A stretch of DNA of 64,000 nt from Epithemia pelagica (taxonomy: Eukaryota; Bacillariophyta; Bacillariophyceae; Surirellales; Surirellaceae), in assembly GCA_946965045.2 (NCBI GenBank), contig OX337228.1:2666001-2730000 (forward strand). The letters are read 5' to 3'. The translations under genes were made by a program, and so were the position numbers. This document shows, in pieces, positions 32,251-43,105 of this stretch. Under the pieces are notes generated by a model. The model worked only from the letters and a program-made list of their open reading frames with translations. It did not search any database and was not told where the DNA came from. Numbering within the stretch: position 1 is the stretch's first letter; each line of letters begins with the position of its first letter.

Positions 32251-33300
32251 TCACAAGCTCATCTTTGACGCTAATGCTTTTCCCACCTTGGACCGGGTGG
32301 GTTGGCCCAATACTTTGGAAATGAATGAGCCTGCCTCCGCAAGTTTCACCAAGTCGATTCCAGTCTCAACGCCCATTCCATTTAGCATGTAAACAACATC
32401 TTCCGTTGCAACGTTTCCTGAAGCACCCGCGGCATAGGGGCATCCCCCAAGACCTGCAACGGAACTGTCAATCGTGCTGATGCCGGCCCGATCAAGCGAA
32501 ATCAGAATATTTGCCAACGCCTGACCGTAAGTATCATGAAAATGGACAGCCAAATCACATGTGCGGTCGGCCCCTACAGCCATTTGAACTGCTTCAAGCA
32601 TCTCGAGGGTCTGCGTAGGTGTACCAACGCCAATCGTATCGCCCAAGGAGAGTTCGTAGCACCCCAGTTCGTTGAACATTTTCTCTGCTAATCTGGCAAC
32701 GGTTGTTGGTGCAATCTTTCCTTCATATGGACAGGCAATCACGCAAGACAGATACCCTCGTATTCGTAGTCGGGGGTGATTCTCTTTCACAACATCTGTC
32801 ACTGCTCTAAAGCGTTCCAAGGATTCGTCAATAGAACAATTAATGTTTCGCTGGGAGAATCCTTCGCTTGCAGATGCAAATATCGCAATTTCATCAACGA
32901 CTTCTCCAGCTTTGACAGCTTGATCTAGACCTTTCAGATTGGGAACTAAGCAGGAAAAGGAAATTTTGCTCTTGTCAATACTGTCGCTGGATTCTTGTTT
33001 CCAATCCTTTAGTCGATTCATGACATCAGACGTGTTCGCCATTGAGGGGACGTATTTCGGGGAGACAAAGGAGCCAGTTTCGATGGCCGTGCAACCAGCC
33101 TCTGCCAACTTTGTTATGAGCTTTACTTTGTCATCCACAGAGATTCTCGAGCTTTCATTTTGTAGTCCGTCTCGTGGACCGACTTCAACGATTTTAACCT
33201 GTTGGCTATACGATCGCTGCATCCATATGGGTGTAGGCACCAGCTTGCCGTTTGTGTACTTCGCAGCTGAGATAAGGCGCCGGAGAATCGACATAGTCAT
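32251..33300 (-). CDS. HMGCL: Hydroxymethylglutaryl-CoA lyase, mitochondrial
   Basis: This single-exon frame of 349 aa starts at the ATG at 33300. The enzyme splits HMG-CoA into acetyl-CoA and acetoacetate in leucine breakdown. The leader (MTMSILRRLISAAKY) fits mitochondrial import. Family motifs are EVGPRDGLQNES (catalytic Arg/Asp), GCTAIETGSFVSPKYVPSMA, YLSCVIACPYEGKI, GDTIGVGTP, VHFHDTYGQALANI (metal-binding His pair) and the AGLGGCPYAAGASGNVATED signature with the active-site Cys. It ends 49 bp from the convergent SPRY gene. Confidence 0.95.
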   Translation of the reverse strand: MTMSILRRLISAAKYTNGKLVPTPIWMQRSYSQQVKIVEVGPRDGLQNESSRISVDDKVKLITKLAEAGCTAIETGSFVSPKYVPSMANTSDVMNRLKDWKQESSDSIDKSKISFSCLVPNLKGLDQAVKAGEVVDEIAIFASASEGFSQRNINCSIDESLERFRAVTDVVKENHPRLRIRGYLSCVIACPYEGKIAPTTVARLAEKMFNELGCYELSLGDTIGVGTPTQTLEMLEAVQMAVGADRTCDLAVHFHDTYGQALANILISLDRAGISTIDSSVAGLGGCPYAAGASGNVATEDVVYMLNGMGVETGIDLVKLAEAGSFISKVLGQPTRSKVGKALASKMSL

Positions 33301-33917
33301 GAACTGTAACTTATCTACTAGTTGTCGGGTTCCGTTTCCAGAAATATAGTGGGATCACGTTACGGATATGTATGTCGATTGCACAAAGTGGCAAGACAAG
33401 AAGCCCCTATGGTGCCGCGGTTGCAGTGGGAGTGGGAATGCAAGCCGAAGTCGGATGTCGGATCGGAACACTACTTCTAGTACCATATCCAAATTCACAG
33501 TCTTGAATTTGTAGAGCGGTCGTGTACACTCTAGTTCTCAGTGGCTAAAAGACTCACCCGGAATAACATGTGCAGTTTGAAAATCCACTCTTCTGCTCTC
33601 AGTAAAAAATTACGCAGGCTCTCTCCTGTGTAGAATCAGTACCAGAGATCAAGGTGCCAGCCAATCCGTTCCCAACGCCCAACATTTCGCGCGAGGCGCA
33701 ACACAAGCCATACCCGCAGCAAGAGCACGACGGGGGAACAGCCAAAGCAGAGTGGCTGTAGTGGAGGTGCTCTTCGAACGATTGTTTAGACTCCTATGCG
33801 AAGCAAGAGCCAAACAATTGAGTTGGTTTTGGGTGATTGTCGAGTTGGAAAGGAAGGAGGCCGTAGGAGCAGGTTGTGGAAAAGGAGAAGTGTAGGAGGG
33901 GCGCGCGTTGGGAAGCC
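33301..33917. promoter_or_regulatory. Divergent promoter between HMGCL and the RNA-binding protein
   Basis: A 617-bp region between divergent start codons. I see no gene or clear repeat. It should hold both promoters. Confidence 0.35.
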
Positions 33918-35615
33918 ATGGATGAGGAAAAAACGAGAGACAACAGGAGCGCCGAAGAGCAGTATGAAGACTACCAACGCCGAGTCCAGCATCAACAACA
34001 ACAACAACACTATGAACAACAAGTTATGGCCTATGGATACCATCCACAGCACCACATGCATCATCACCATTGGAATGCCCAGCAACAACACCAGATGTAT
34101 TCGGTGCAGCAGCAGCAGCATCTCTACGGTGGGTAAGTCGCACATTTTGGGGACTTTGTGCCAAGCGGCAGGAGGGCAGACGCGCGAATTTTGTTATGAG
34201 GTTTTGGATTCTTGTTTCCCAATGCGCTCGATCCTTGCGTTTTGTGTGCGAACGAGACGAGCCACGTTTTGATCTTTGGGTTTTTGTGGTGCGAGGTCGG
34301 ATGTCGGATTCGTCTGGGGGCGCACAGGCGAAGACCAGCGATCTGACGGCGCACAGCAAGCGTGTAATTCTCACCACAACTCTCCCCGTAAACCTTGAGT
34401 ACTTGAGTTCCGCTTACTCCAACCTCACCGGTGGCTTCTTGCTCTGGGCAGGTACCAATATCCATTGCAACAAATGGAAGGAGTCCCCTTGCCGTTGCCA
34501 CCGGGCATACCCGGTTTGGGAGGATCTACGGATCCTCTCGAGGCAGTGCTTGGACCATTTCCCTGCACACGGCTCAGGAACCTTCCATATGATGCTTCTC
34601 TGGAGGATATTTTACTATTATTTCAAGGTCTGGTTGTTATTGACGTGATTCTTGTGGGGAATGGGGAAGCATTCGTAATTTTTGCGAATCCAATGGATTT
34701 CCAGATGGCTCTTCAGCGGTAAGCTTTCCTTTCCCTTGAAACGATCCAGATTTGGACAGTATTTCTCACCTCATTATTCAATGGATCGGGTCATTTCAGT
34801 GATAGGCAACCAATCGGTCGTCAATTTGTGGAGATATCTGCTGCCACTCGCGACCAGTATTACTCCGCAATTGCAAAGGTATGTTTCCGGAAGATGACCG
34901 AAATTTTATTCCGTGTTCCTTTTCTCATGCGTCTGGTTTTCTCGAATAGCAACACATGCAGGAGCAAGAAGGGGGAAGGCGCATGGACTCATCTGCAGGA
35001 TCGTCAGCTATTGCAAGGGATGAAGCGTCGGGGGAAGATCAGCAGGACAAAAGTATGGGATCAGCGCCAGGGGCACTGTGGAGTGGAGCGGGAGGAGCAG
35101 CACCGCCAACATCGAGCGTCATTCAACCCCTCGGAGCATCTCCGACCTTTTCTGAGCCCATTGTCACGTCTCAGCAGCAGATTTCTCAACAACAGCAGCT
35201 TATTTCGCAGCAACAACAACATGCGCTGCCTCCCGGAATTGTTATGAGCGGAAGGGGAACGAGTGGATCGTCCCGCCCGTCTTTGCACGCTCCGTTGCAG
35301 AAGCGTTCCGGAGGAGGTATCCAGGTTGGTGAACATACTGGATTCCTCCGCATGCGTGGTTTACCGTTCAGTTCTTCGAAAGAGGATATTTTTCATTTCT
35401 TTGAGGGTTACAATCCTATGCAGGACAGTATCGTACTTACATACCGCAATGATGGACGTGCTACGGGTGAAGCATACGTCGGTTTTGCCACACCGGAGGA
35501 TGCTAAACGCGCGATGGAGTTGCACCGCCGTATGATGGGTTCTCGTTATATTGAACTTTTTATCAGCAACAAGGATGAACAAGGACGTGCACTTGCTCGT
35601 TTTGGAAATCGTTAA
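33918..35615 (+). CDS. hnRNP-F/H-like protein with two RRM domains
   Basis: Four exons: 33918-34132, 34452-34718, 34800-34878 and 34950-35615, giving 408 aa; all phases close. The N terminus is Gln/His/Tyr-rich (QQVMAYGYHPQHHMHHHH). RRM1 (CTRLRNLPYDASLEDILLLF to EAFVIFANPMDFQMALQRD) spans exons 2-3. A Gln/Ser/Gly linker follows. RRM2 (FLRMRGLPFSSSKEDIFHFF to GEAYVGFATPEDAKRAMELHRR and RYIELF) is complete. The short RGLPF and RNLPY first motifs are those of quasi-RRMs in hnRNP F/H and ESRP proteins, which bind G-rich RNA and affect splicing. Confidence 0.85.
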
Positions 35616-35933
35616 ATCTATGGTTCTGGTGGAATTCATACTGGTCTATTGAGTTGTTAAAAGGCTTGCGGAATTTAGAACATGGACATGCGGATGATTC
35701 AATGAAGTGATATCCTTGGCGGAATCGCTCACAATGAGGCCATCCTGGTTTTCATGATGATAGACTAAGCTAAAGTGGGGGAGTGCCGAATATATGATTG
35801 AGGTTTTATCTAGGTCCTTTTGGTATATGAGGGTCGTTATTCCTACTCGTCGTGATTGTGACAATCGTTGTGTTTACATTTTACATTAAAAGATTTTGTG
35901 GCCTATCGAGAAACAGGCCATTGGGGTTCAACC
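35616..35933. other. Convergent intergenic region
   Basis: These 318 bp between converging stop codons show no gene; they probably carry 3' UTRs. Confidence 0.35.
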
Positions 35934-36206
35934 TTAGAACCCAAAAACAGCGCGAACTAGAATTACCCCCAAACTTACTCCCACTCCAGCAAGTGCGTAG
36001 GAGGCCAAAGAAGATCCTAACGATTCTTGATTTTGTTGGCTGGGTTCAAATGGCAGGGGTTGGGCCGGTGGTGGGGGCGGTGCCGATACCGGATGCCCAC
36101 CACCCAAAGAATTCTTTACAGCTGGAACCGCCTTCTTCTTTCTCGGGTCGCGCACAATGGTTCTGCTTGCTTGGTTTGCAAGGTTGTATGCAGATCTCCG
36201 AAACAT
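35934..36206 (-). CDS. Small protein with mitochondrial-like leader and C-terminal membrane helix
   Basis: The frame encodes 90 aa from the ATG at 36206. The leader (MFRRSAYNLANQASRTIVRD) is Arg/Ser-rich and lacks acids before residue 20. A proline run follows at about residues 43-52 (SAPPPPPAQPLP). The C terminus is a hydrophobic helix (SYALAGVGVSLGVILVRAVFGF). Such proteins are often inner-membrane subunits or tail-anchored proteins, but I recognise no family. It is divergent from acetolactate synthase. An unseen additional exon is possible. Confidence 0.55.
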   Translation of the reverse strand: MFRRSAYNLANQASRTIVRDPRKKKAVPAVKNSLGGGHPVSAPPPPPAQPLPFEPSQQNQESLGSSLASYALAGVGVSLGVILVRAVFGF

Positions 36207-36756
36207 GATGATGGTGTTCGATCAGAGTCCTCACTTGTCTTTCATAGAACATCAAAATTCCAATCTTGGACGAGAGAATGGATGAGCGGAGTGATGGGAG
36301 ATGGGAGGGAGTGCGATGATGATGAGCCTGATGATCCTGATGACATACGACATGAAAGATCCAACCACATAAAGTGCGACAGACAGTGATCATCCCGCAG
36401 AGAGATCTCAAGGAATACGTAATACTCTTAGTATGAATAATTGTGTACTCGCTCAAACGTGGGTGGATAATACTCTCAAGAGTTCTAATCCATAGTCTTT
36501 CTCTAAATCCCTTCCTAAAGTTTTCCGAAGGGACAACTGGGGTTACTTGAAGGATTTGTGTCCACAGAAAAAATATTTTCGCTATCGCCCGCTACACATC
36601 ATCGTCTTGATACATTTTTGGTGTGTTCTCGTGAAGGGAACCAGCCGCTGTTTTCTTTGTAGTCTATGGCTACCATTGCCTTCATTTGACTCTCTTCCAA
36701 TCCTCTTTCTCATCCATTAAAACGATAAAGAATACTGACATTGCTCGTAACCAACG
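36207..36756. promoter_or_regulatory. Divergent promoter region of acetolactate synthase
   Basis: These 550 bp lie between a small minus-strand gene and acetolactate synthase. No additional gene is convincing. It includes a pyrimidine-rich stretch shortly before the ATG at 36757. Confidence 0.35.
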
Positions 36757-39168
36757 ATGAAGTTTTCAATTGGAGTGCTTGTCGCATTGAGTGCGGCGCC
36801 GTCTATCGAGGCGTTTGTCCCCCAAACGGCATTGATTAGATCGAAAAGGGAAGCAGATCTTGTTCCGGAGCTTCGTGGTTTGGAATCTTTTGTACCGAAA
36901 GAACGAGGATGGGGCCTCACGAGACGACATGTGAGCATTTCCGATTTCTCTCAAACAGTTACGAGCTCTGGAGGAATGGGCGATGCGTTCGATGAAGAAC
37001 TAGCAAAGCTCGCTGCGATTGAAACCCGAGCTGCTGCTGGGGCCTACATGGCGCAGTTTGCGAACCAGTCTGGTGCTTCAATCATTTATTCTAAACTTCA
37101 AGAAAATGGGGTCACGGTTGTCAATGGATTTTCTGGTGGTGCTGTTCTCCCTCTCTTGGACGAATTCCATCCTACTCATCCACGCCATGCAAGAACGGGC
37201 CTTGAACCAATTCGCTGGATTACCAACTCCAACGAAGGATCGTCAGGTTACATTGGGGAGGGCTACGCCAAGTCTCAACCGATCAATGAGCCTCACAAGC
37301 CTGTGGGAGTTGTGGTGGCTACTTCCGGTCCAGGTGTAACGAACCTTATCACCCCCTTGCAGGATGCCATTTGTGATGGTGTTCCGATGGTGGTTCTTTG
37401 TGGTCAAGCTGCCACAACCGCTCCAAAAGATGCCTTCCAATCGGCTCCTGCCGTTGATCTCACCCGACCGTGCACAAAGTGGAGTTATCAGATTAAAAGT
37501 GCCGTGGAACTTCCTCTTGTGATGGACTACGCCTTTCATGTTGCTCGGAATGGTCGGCCTGGTCCAGTCTTTATCGATCTTCCAAAGGATCTGCAAAATC
37601 AGATTCTTACGACCGAAATGATTGATAATTTCATTGATGCTGAGAATCCTGGTGATGAAAACTCGTTCGCCCGTCTTGTCAAGAAACGTCGCGCTCGTGG
37701 GGAAATCTACCAAGCATTGCTCTTGGGTACAGAGGGTAAAGGACTTGCATTTGAAATATACAAGGACCCTTCAAACTTCTACAAAATCAAACCGGTTTCT
37801 GACGGGGAGGATGGGGATCTTCATCATGCTGACCACAATCCAGGACATCATATTTATGAATCCAGAGACAGTGGCATTGATGGACACCATACTGAATTGA
37901 GAGGAGATTTGGCCGTTGATGGCGAGCTTACCCAGGAAATTGTGGGCTTGATTCAACAGGCAAAGAAACCTGTCATCATTGCCGGACAGGGAAGTAATGA
38001 TTCACAAGAGGAACTTTTAGCCTTTGCCGAACGTCTGCAAATCCCTGTCACGACTACGTTGCATGGAATGGGATGCTTTGACGAACGAAATCCACTGGCT
38101 CTCAACATGATGGGAATGCATGGACATGCAACGCCCAACTTCATGGTACAAGAGGCGGATCTGATTATCAACATTGGTTCTCGGTTTGATGATCGGATTA
38201 CAGGTCGAATGAGCGAGTTTATTAGTGAAGCCAAAAAGGCGGCCGAGGAGGAACGCGGTGGAATTATTCATGTTGATATTCGTTTGACCGAACGAAACAA
38301 ACAGCTAAAGCCAACATACTTTGTGCACTCAACAGTTAAGAGGTTCTTACAAACCATGAACGCAGCTTTGGAATCGAGAGAAATAAAGCCAACCACTGCA
38401 GCATGGTTGGAACGTAAAGCTTCACTGGAAAAAGAATACCCCGTGTTCATACCTCAATACAAGACCGAGACAATCCAGGGACAAGACGCAAGTGGGAATA
38501 CGCTGACGTTGTCGCGAACCCCAATGTGCGCACAAAGCGTGGTCCAAGAGATGAACAGGCAGTTGACGCTATCAGGAAAAATCGATGAGTGTATTTTTTC
38601 AACAGGAGTTGGAATTCATCAAATGGTTACCGCACAGCTTATTACCTGGACGCAACCAAGACAGATGCTCAGCAGTGGATCCCTGGGGACGATGGGTGTG
38701 GCATTGGGATACTGTATCGGAGGAAAACTGGCAAATCCCACTAAATGCGTGATCGCTGTCGATGGTGACGGATCGTTCAACATGACATGTACCGAGCTCA
38801 AAACCGTGGCAGAGGAAAAGATACCAATCAAAATCATGATTCTGGACAATGATGGGCAAATGATGGTTGAGTATTGGCAACGACTGTTCCATAAGAACCG
38901 TCTGATTGCTGTGAGAAACTCACAAAACCCGGATTACTCGAAACTCGCCGAGGCTTATGGTGTAAAAGCTGTATACTGCGACTGCATGGAGGATTTGGAA
39001 GCGAAAATGAAAGAGTTTCTCTTTGATGACCCAGAAGAACCGGTGGTGTTCCACGTCCGCATCAAGCGAACTCCTTGTCTCCCAATGGTAGCACCAGGCC
39101 AACCGTTGGACGACATGATTTTGGAGGATGTAGCGGTGGATACCGACGGTATGGAAGCCCCTAGCTAA
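36757..39168 (+). CDS. ILVB: Acetolactate synthase catalytic subunit, plastid-targeted
   Basis: This single-exon frame of 803 aa starts at the ATG at 36757. The enzyme uses thiamine diphosphate and FAD to make acetolactate, the first shared step to valine and leucine. The leader (MKFSIGVLVALSAAPSIEAFVP) is a signal peptide ending in an AF-type diatom plastid motif. Family features are GGAVLPLLDEF, the Glu in NSNEGSSGYIGEGYAKSQ expected to activate ThDP, ATSGPGVTNLITPLQDA, GRPGPVFIDLPKDLQ, IGSRFDDRITG, and the ThDP-binding GDGSFNMTCTEL to DNDGQMMVEYW. An insert at about residues 345-390, rich in His/Asp/Gly, separates the first and second domains and lengthens the protein beyond the usual 570-670 aa. 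Confidence 0.92.
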   Translation: MKFSIGVLVALSAAPSIEAFVPQTALIRSKREADLVPELRGLESFVPKERGWGLTRRHVSISDFSQTVTSSGGMGDAFDEELAKLAAIETRAAAGAYMAQFANQSGASIIYSKLQENGVTVVNGFSGGAVLPLLDEFHPTHPRHARTGLEPIRWITNSNEGSSGYIGEGYAKSQPINEPHKPVGVVVATSGPGVTNLITPLQDAICDGVPMVVLCGQAATTAPKDAFQSAPAVDLTRPCTKWSYQIKSAVELPLVMDYAFHVARNGRPGPVFIDLPKDLQNQILTTEMIDNFIDAENPGDENSFARLVKKRRARGEIYQALLLGTEGKGLAFEIYKDPSNFYKIKPVSDGEDGDLHHADHNPGHHIYESRDSGIDGHHTELRGDLAVDGELTQEIVGLIQQAKKPVIIAGQGSNDSQEELLAFAERLQIPVTTTLHGMGCFDERNPLALNMMGMHGHATPNFMVQEADLIINIGSRFDDRITGRMSEFISEAKKAAEEERGGIIHVDIRLTERNKQLKPTYFVHSTVKRFLQTMNAALESREIKPTTAAWLERKASLEKEYPVFIPQYKTETIQGQDASGNTLTLSRTPMCAQSVVQEMNRQLTLSGKIDECIFSTGVGIHQMVTAQLITWTQPRQMLSSGSLGTMGVALGYCIGGKLANPTKCVIAVDGDGSFNMTCTELKTVAEEKIPIKIMILDNDGQMMVEYWQRLFHKNRLIAVRNSQNPDYSKLAEAYGVKAVYCDCMEDLEAKMKEFLFDDPEEPVVFHVRIKRTPCLPMVAPGQPLDDMILEDVAVDTDGMEAPS

Positions 39169-39614
39169 AAGGGAGATGAAACTCAGCCTGATGCTACGAA
39201 ATCATGGCCTTTTGTATTCAGCTCTTCCCCCACACATATATTAGGACTACTTAGGAATTAAAGATTGATCCATTAACATAGTTTTTCATTAAGGGAGGCT
39301 CATATTTCCCTCATATTCTTTGCCACAATATTCATCCCCTTTCCGTTTCGGTGTATAAGGTGGAAATGGCGATAGTCCACAGAGTCTTTGAGGATGAGAC
39401 GCCTCCAAAAGGGTAGATTTATGTAAGCGGCTAGCCGACGTCTGTCTTCGTCAGGATTCGATCCCAAAAAATCGTCCACGCACATCGTTCCCCTTCTGTT
39501 TGGTCTCATTTTTTGGGATCATTGCCTTCCCTCTTTCTTGGAGCAACGTTGGACAGAAACCTTATAAAACATTAGGAATTTTGCCTTGCCTAAAGAGACG
39601 AAGAATTAGCAACC
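39169..39614. other. Intergenic region between acetolactate synthase and CCT5
   Basis: About 450 bp between two plus-strand genes. No gene is seen; the open frame running through it is the 5' extension of CCT5 through its intron. Confidence 0.35.
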
Positions 39615-41362
39615 ATGTCGATGGTCTACGGTATGTGAGCGTCAGAAGAGGGGAAAGTTCGGGTTGTGGTTCCGTGCCTTTACTTGATTTTTGCTCACCC
39701 TTCTCACTTCTACACTACAAATGCACAGATGAGTACGGTCGGCCGTTCATTATTTTGAAAGAGCAGCAGGCGAAGTCACGCGTAAAAGGCGCAGAGGCTA
39801 CAAAGTCGAACAGTTTGGCAGCTCGCTTAATATCGCGCTTGTTGAGAACGTCCCTGGGACCACGTGGTTTGGATAAAATGCTGGTCAGTCCAGACGGAGA
39901 TGTGACGGTAACAAATGACGGGGCCACGATTCTCCAGCAGCTACAAGTCGACCACCCCGTGGCCAATCTCATGGTTGAGTTGAGTCAGTCGCAAGATGAC
40001 GAAATCGGAGACGGTACGACTGGGGTTGTGGTGTTGGCAGGAGCCTTGTTGGAACAAGCCGAATCCTTGATGAAAAAAGGGATTCACCCTATTCGTATCG
40101 CGGAAGGACTCGAAAAGGCCGCCGCGATCGCTAGTGAAGAATTGGACAAAATTGCTGAAACAATTGACATTCCCACATCCGCCACCGATGGACAAGAGAA
40201 AAAAGAGCTTTTGATTTCCACCGCAATGACCACATTGAGCAGCAAGATATTGACCAGTCAGAAACGAAAAATGGCTGAAATTGCTGTCGGCGCCGTCCTT
40301 AAAGTTGTCGATTGGGAACGAAAAGATGTCAACTTTGAGCACATTCGTGTGGAAGGAAAGACAGGCGGAAGTTTGCAAGACGCTGAACTAGTGGATGGCA
40401 TTGTGATCGACAAGGAAATGTCGCACCCTCAAATGGCCAAGGATATAACCGATGCGAAACTGTGCATCTTGACTTGTCCGTTTGAGCCACCGAAGCCCAA
40501 AACCAAACACAAGTTGGACATTACTAGTCCAGAGGCGTATCAGGCGCTATATGAACAAGAACAAGAATATTTCCGCGACATGGTAAGCAAGGTCAAAGAA
40601 AGTGGAGCCAATCTTGTTATTTGTCAGTGGGGGTTTGACGACGAGGCCAATCACTTGCTTTTGCAAAACAAACTTCCTGCGGTGAGATGGGTGGGTGGTG
40701 TAGAAATTGAACACATTGCCATGGCCACTGGCGGCCGCATTGTAGCGCGCTTCCAAGACTTGTCCGCGGAAAAGTTGGGAAAAGCTGCTCGGGTTCGAGA
40801 GATCTCTTTTGGAACAACCAAGGGTGAACGGATGATTGTACTGGAGCATCCTCAAAACACTACAGCTGTCACCGTACTGGTACGTGGTGGCAATAGCATG
40901 ATTGTCGAAGAAGCGAAACGATCACTTCACGATGCCATGTGTGTCGTTCGAAATCTCATTCGAGACAATCGCGTTGTCTATGGCGGAGGATCGGCCGAGA
41001 TTGCCTGTGCCTTGGCGGTCAACAAACATGCCGACACGGTGGCCGGTGTTGACCAATACGCCATTCGTGCCTTTGCCAACGCGTTGGACGATATTCCCTT
41101 GGCCCTGGCAGAAAACTCGGGTCATTCCCCCATTGAAGAAGTAGCAGCAGCCAAATCACGACAAGTAAAGGAAAACAACCCTTTTATCGGACTTGGTGTT
41201 GATCAAGAGGCCAACGCCGATGGACACCATTCAACCGATATGCGCAAGCTTGGCGTGTTTGAGACTCTGATTGGAAAACAGCAACAGCTACAACTTGCTG
41301 CGCAAGTGGTGAAGATGATTCTGAAAATTGATGATGTGATAACGGGAGGACAATATTCGTAA
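39615..41362 (+). CDS. CCT5: T-complex protein 1 subunit epsilon (CCT5 chaperonin)
   Basis: Two exons: 39615-39630 (16 nt, encoding MSMVY plus one base) and 39729-41362, with a 98-bp intron (GTATGT donor, CACAG acceptor), giving 549 aa. The join recreates the CCT5 N terminus ([18 protein letters not shown]). CCT is the cytosolic ring chaperone that folds actin and tubulin. ATP-site motifs are [25 protein letters not shown], the [19 protein letters not shown]-loop region and [15 protein letters not shown]. The apical and C-terminal regions end in KIDDVITGG. The subunit choice rests on the N terminus and on [18 protein letters not shown] with [10 protein letters not shown]. Confidence 0.94.
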
Positions 41363-41833
41363 CCGGTCTAGAAATAATAGAACCGAACTTTCGATTTTAT
41401 GGATCATTGTCTTTGTCTATCGCGTAGTCGAGTAATGGTTGTGATTGCGTCGTGGCTGGACAAAAGCAGTGTTGAGTGATCCTAGTTTCGTTCACTCGCG
41501 AAGCATCGTTTCCTGGAAATGGCCAGAAGATGGCAACCGTCGCGACGGACACTGCCGCGATACACACGTAACTGAAAGACAAGAATGTATTGTTGTTTCT
41601 ATTGTTGGAATTGTATCAGAAGTGCTTTTGACCTGTAACTGTTTAGTCTAACTTTATCCAAACTAGTATAACACAACACAAAGTTTATCCAACACAATCT
41701 TTGAATCGACAATCCACAGTCATTGGTAACGACGAGCCCCTCAGTGAGTGGTTTCACGCCATGCAATGGGGAATATTCCACAGGCTCCTTTTGTTTCCTA
41801 TTCCTAGGATTCGTCGGGGAACTGTGGAGTTTG
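41363..41833. other. Convergent intergenic region after CCT5
   Basis: About 470 bp between the CCT5 stop and the end of the minus-strand carrier-like frame. Nothing convincing is seen. Confidence 0.35.
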
Positions 41834-43105
41834 CTAACTCAAGCTAGCCTCATATCCCAAAAACAACAGGGCATGAGCGGGTGCCGCTCGTGTGAGGAGA
41901 CATCTCCAAGTGGCCGCGGAGGAGGTGGCAGCAGCAGAAGCAAAAGGAGAACTGTCAACGGTGGCCGCCGAAAGCAAGAATCGACGAGATGGAGCAGTGC
42001 AAGTGCCGAGGTTTCGTACAAGTTCGGACAAACTTCCTGCCATGGCGCCGGCCACGGCAATGGCCACGACATTGTTGTTGTGTCCATCATTGTTCTCATC
42101 CGCATCGCTTGGACGTCGTCCAACAATGGCACTTTTTAACAATCGATACGATCCAAAGTAGAGAATGGCTGCCACAACTTCTGTTCCCATCATGGCATGT
42201 CCGCCAGGACGGACAAGACCTACAGTGGCTCCAGCGACACCTGATGCGACGAGGGAGGCCCAGGAGACCGTTTCGGATGGCAGTCGTCGTCCGTGGGCAT
42301 CCGCCATTTTACGATGAAGGTGATGTTCCACCAAGGCTTGTGTGCCGAAAAGCACAAAGAATGGAGCCATGGAGGGACTCAACATGGAGTTTGACTGACT
42401 GGGTGACACCATGAACCCGTTTCGAGAAAGCATGTATGGCAAAGGTCGACTGGCGGAACCCTGCAATGTCGTTTGTGCCATGTTGTCATGGGTCAAGGTG
42501 TGACCCAGTTTGGGTAGTAAAATGGCCAGTGCCGACCCATCGTGTCAAAGGAGGGGAGCAGTCGTTGAAGGAGGAGAGATGGTGGAAGCGCGTCGAAACC
42601 ACTCCTTCCATGGACTCGGCGTCGTCATTCCTTGCCAACGACGACCACCACTGGACAGCAATGCCCAGTCGGCCAACGCAGCTCCCACAGCGGCCGAGAG
42701 AGCAATGGTCCAGGCATTGTTTGGATGGGTCTTCGCAACGTGTTGATGCCTTGTTGGGAGGGATGCAGACGACGCAAAGTTGGTGTGGTAGGTTTGGAAG
42801 ACGGTCGTGTCGTCGCTCTACAACGGCATGTTGGTGGTGGGTTGGTCGGCTGAGGAGGTGCGGGCAAGAGCGGAGGTGGCCACTGCCTTTTGCGAGGCAA
42901 CCACGTTTTCTGCAGGCGGTAGGAAGGACTGTGTTCCAGGGAGTTGTGCCAAGACTCGTATTACGGCGGGGCGACGGTCCTGAGCATTTTGCAGGGTCTT
43001 GACACGTCGTGCCTCATGGCGATTGTAAATGGTCGATCTCGTCCAGAAGGATTGCAACCGTGATGGTTGTGACTGTGTTGCTGGTTCTTGGAACGTTGTC
43101 ATCAT
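41834..43105 (-). pseudogene. Interrupted carrier-like membrane protein frame (two in-frame stops)
   Basis: One reading frame runs from the ATG at 43105 to the stop at 41834, 424 codons, without frameshift, but it meets a TAG at 42820-42818 and a TGA at 42547-42545. The C-terminal part (from the ATG at 42481, 215 aa) resembles a mitochondrial carrier third repeat: IAVAGAMAGSLSELVRN and WRCLLTRAAPAHALLFLGYE. The usual Px(D/E)xx(K/R) motif is not seen. The middle part encodes a helix-like stretch (NNAWTIALSAAVGAALADWA). No intron with a strong donor, as used elsewhere in the window, would remove either stop. It may be a pseudogene, an allele with nonsense changes, or a 215-aa protein starting at 42481 with an unrelated upstream frame. 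Confidence 0.45.

Noticed and set aside
42545-42547. TGA as a selenocysteine codon in the carrier-like frame
   Set aside because: A second stop (TAG) is in the same frame, the family has no known Sec position, and no selenocysteine insertion element was identified.
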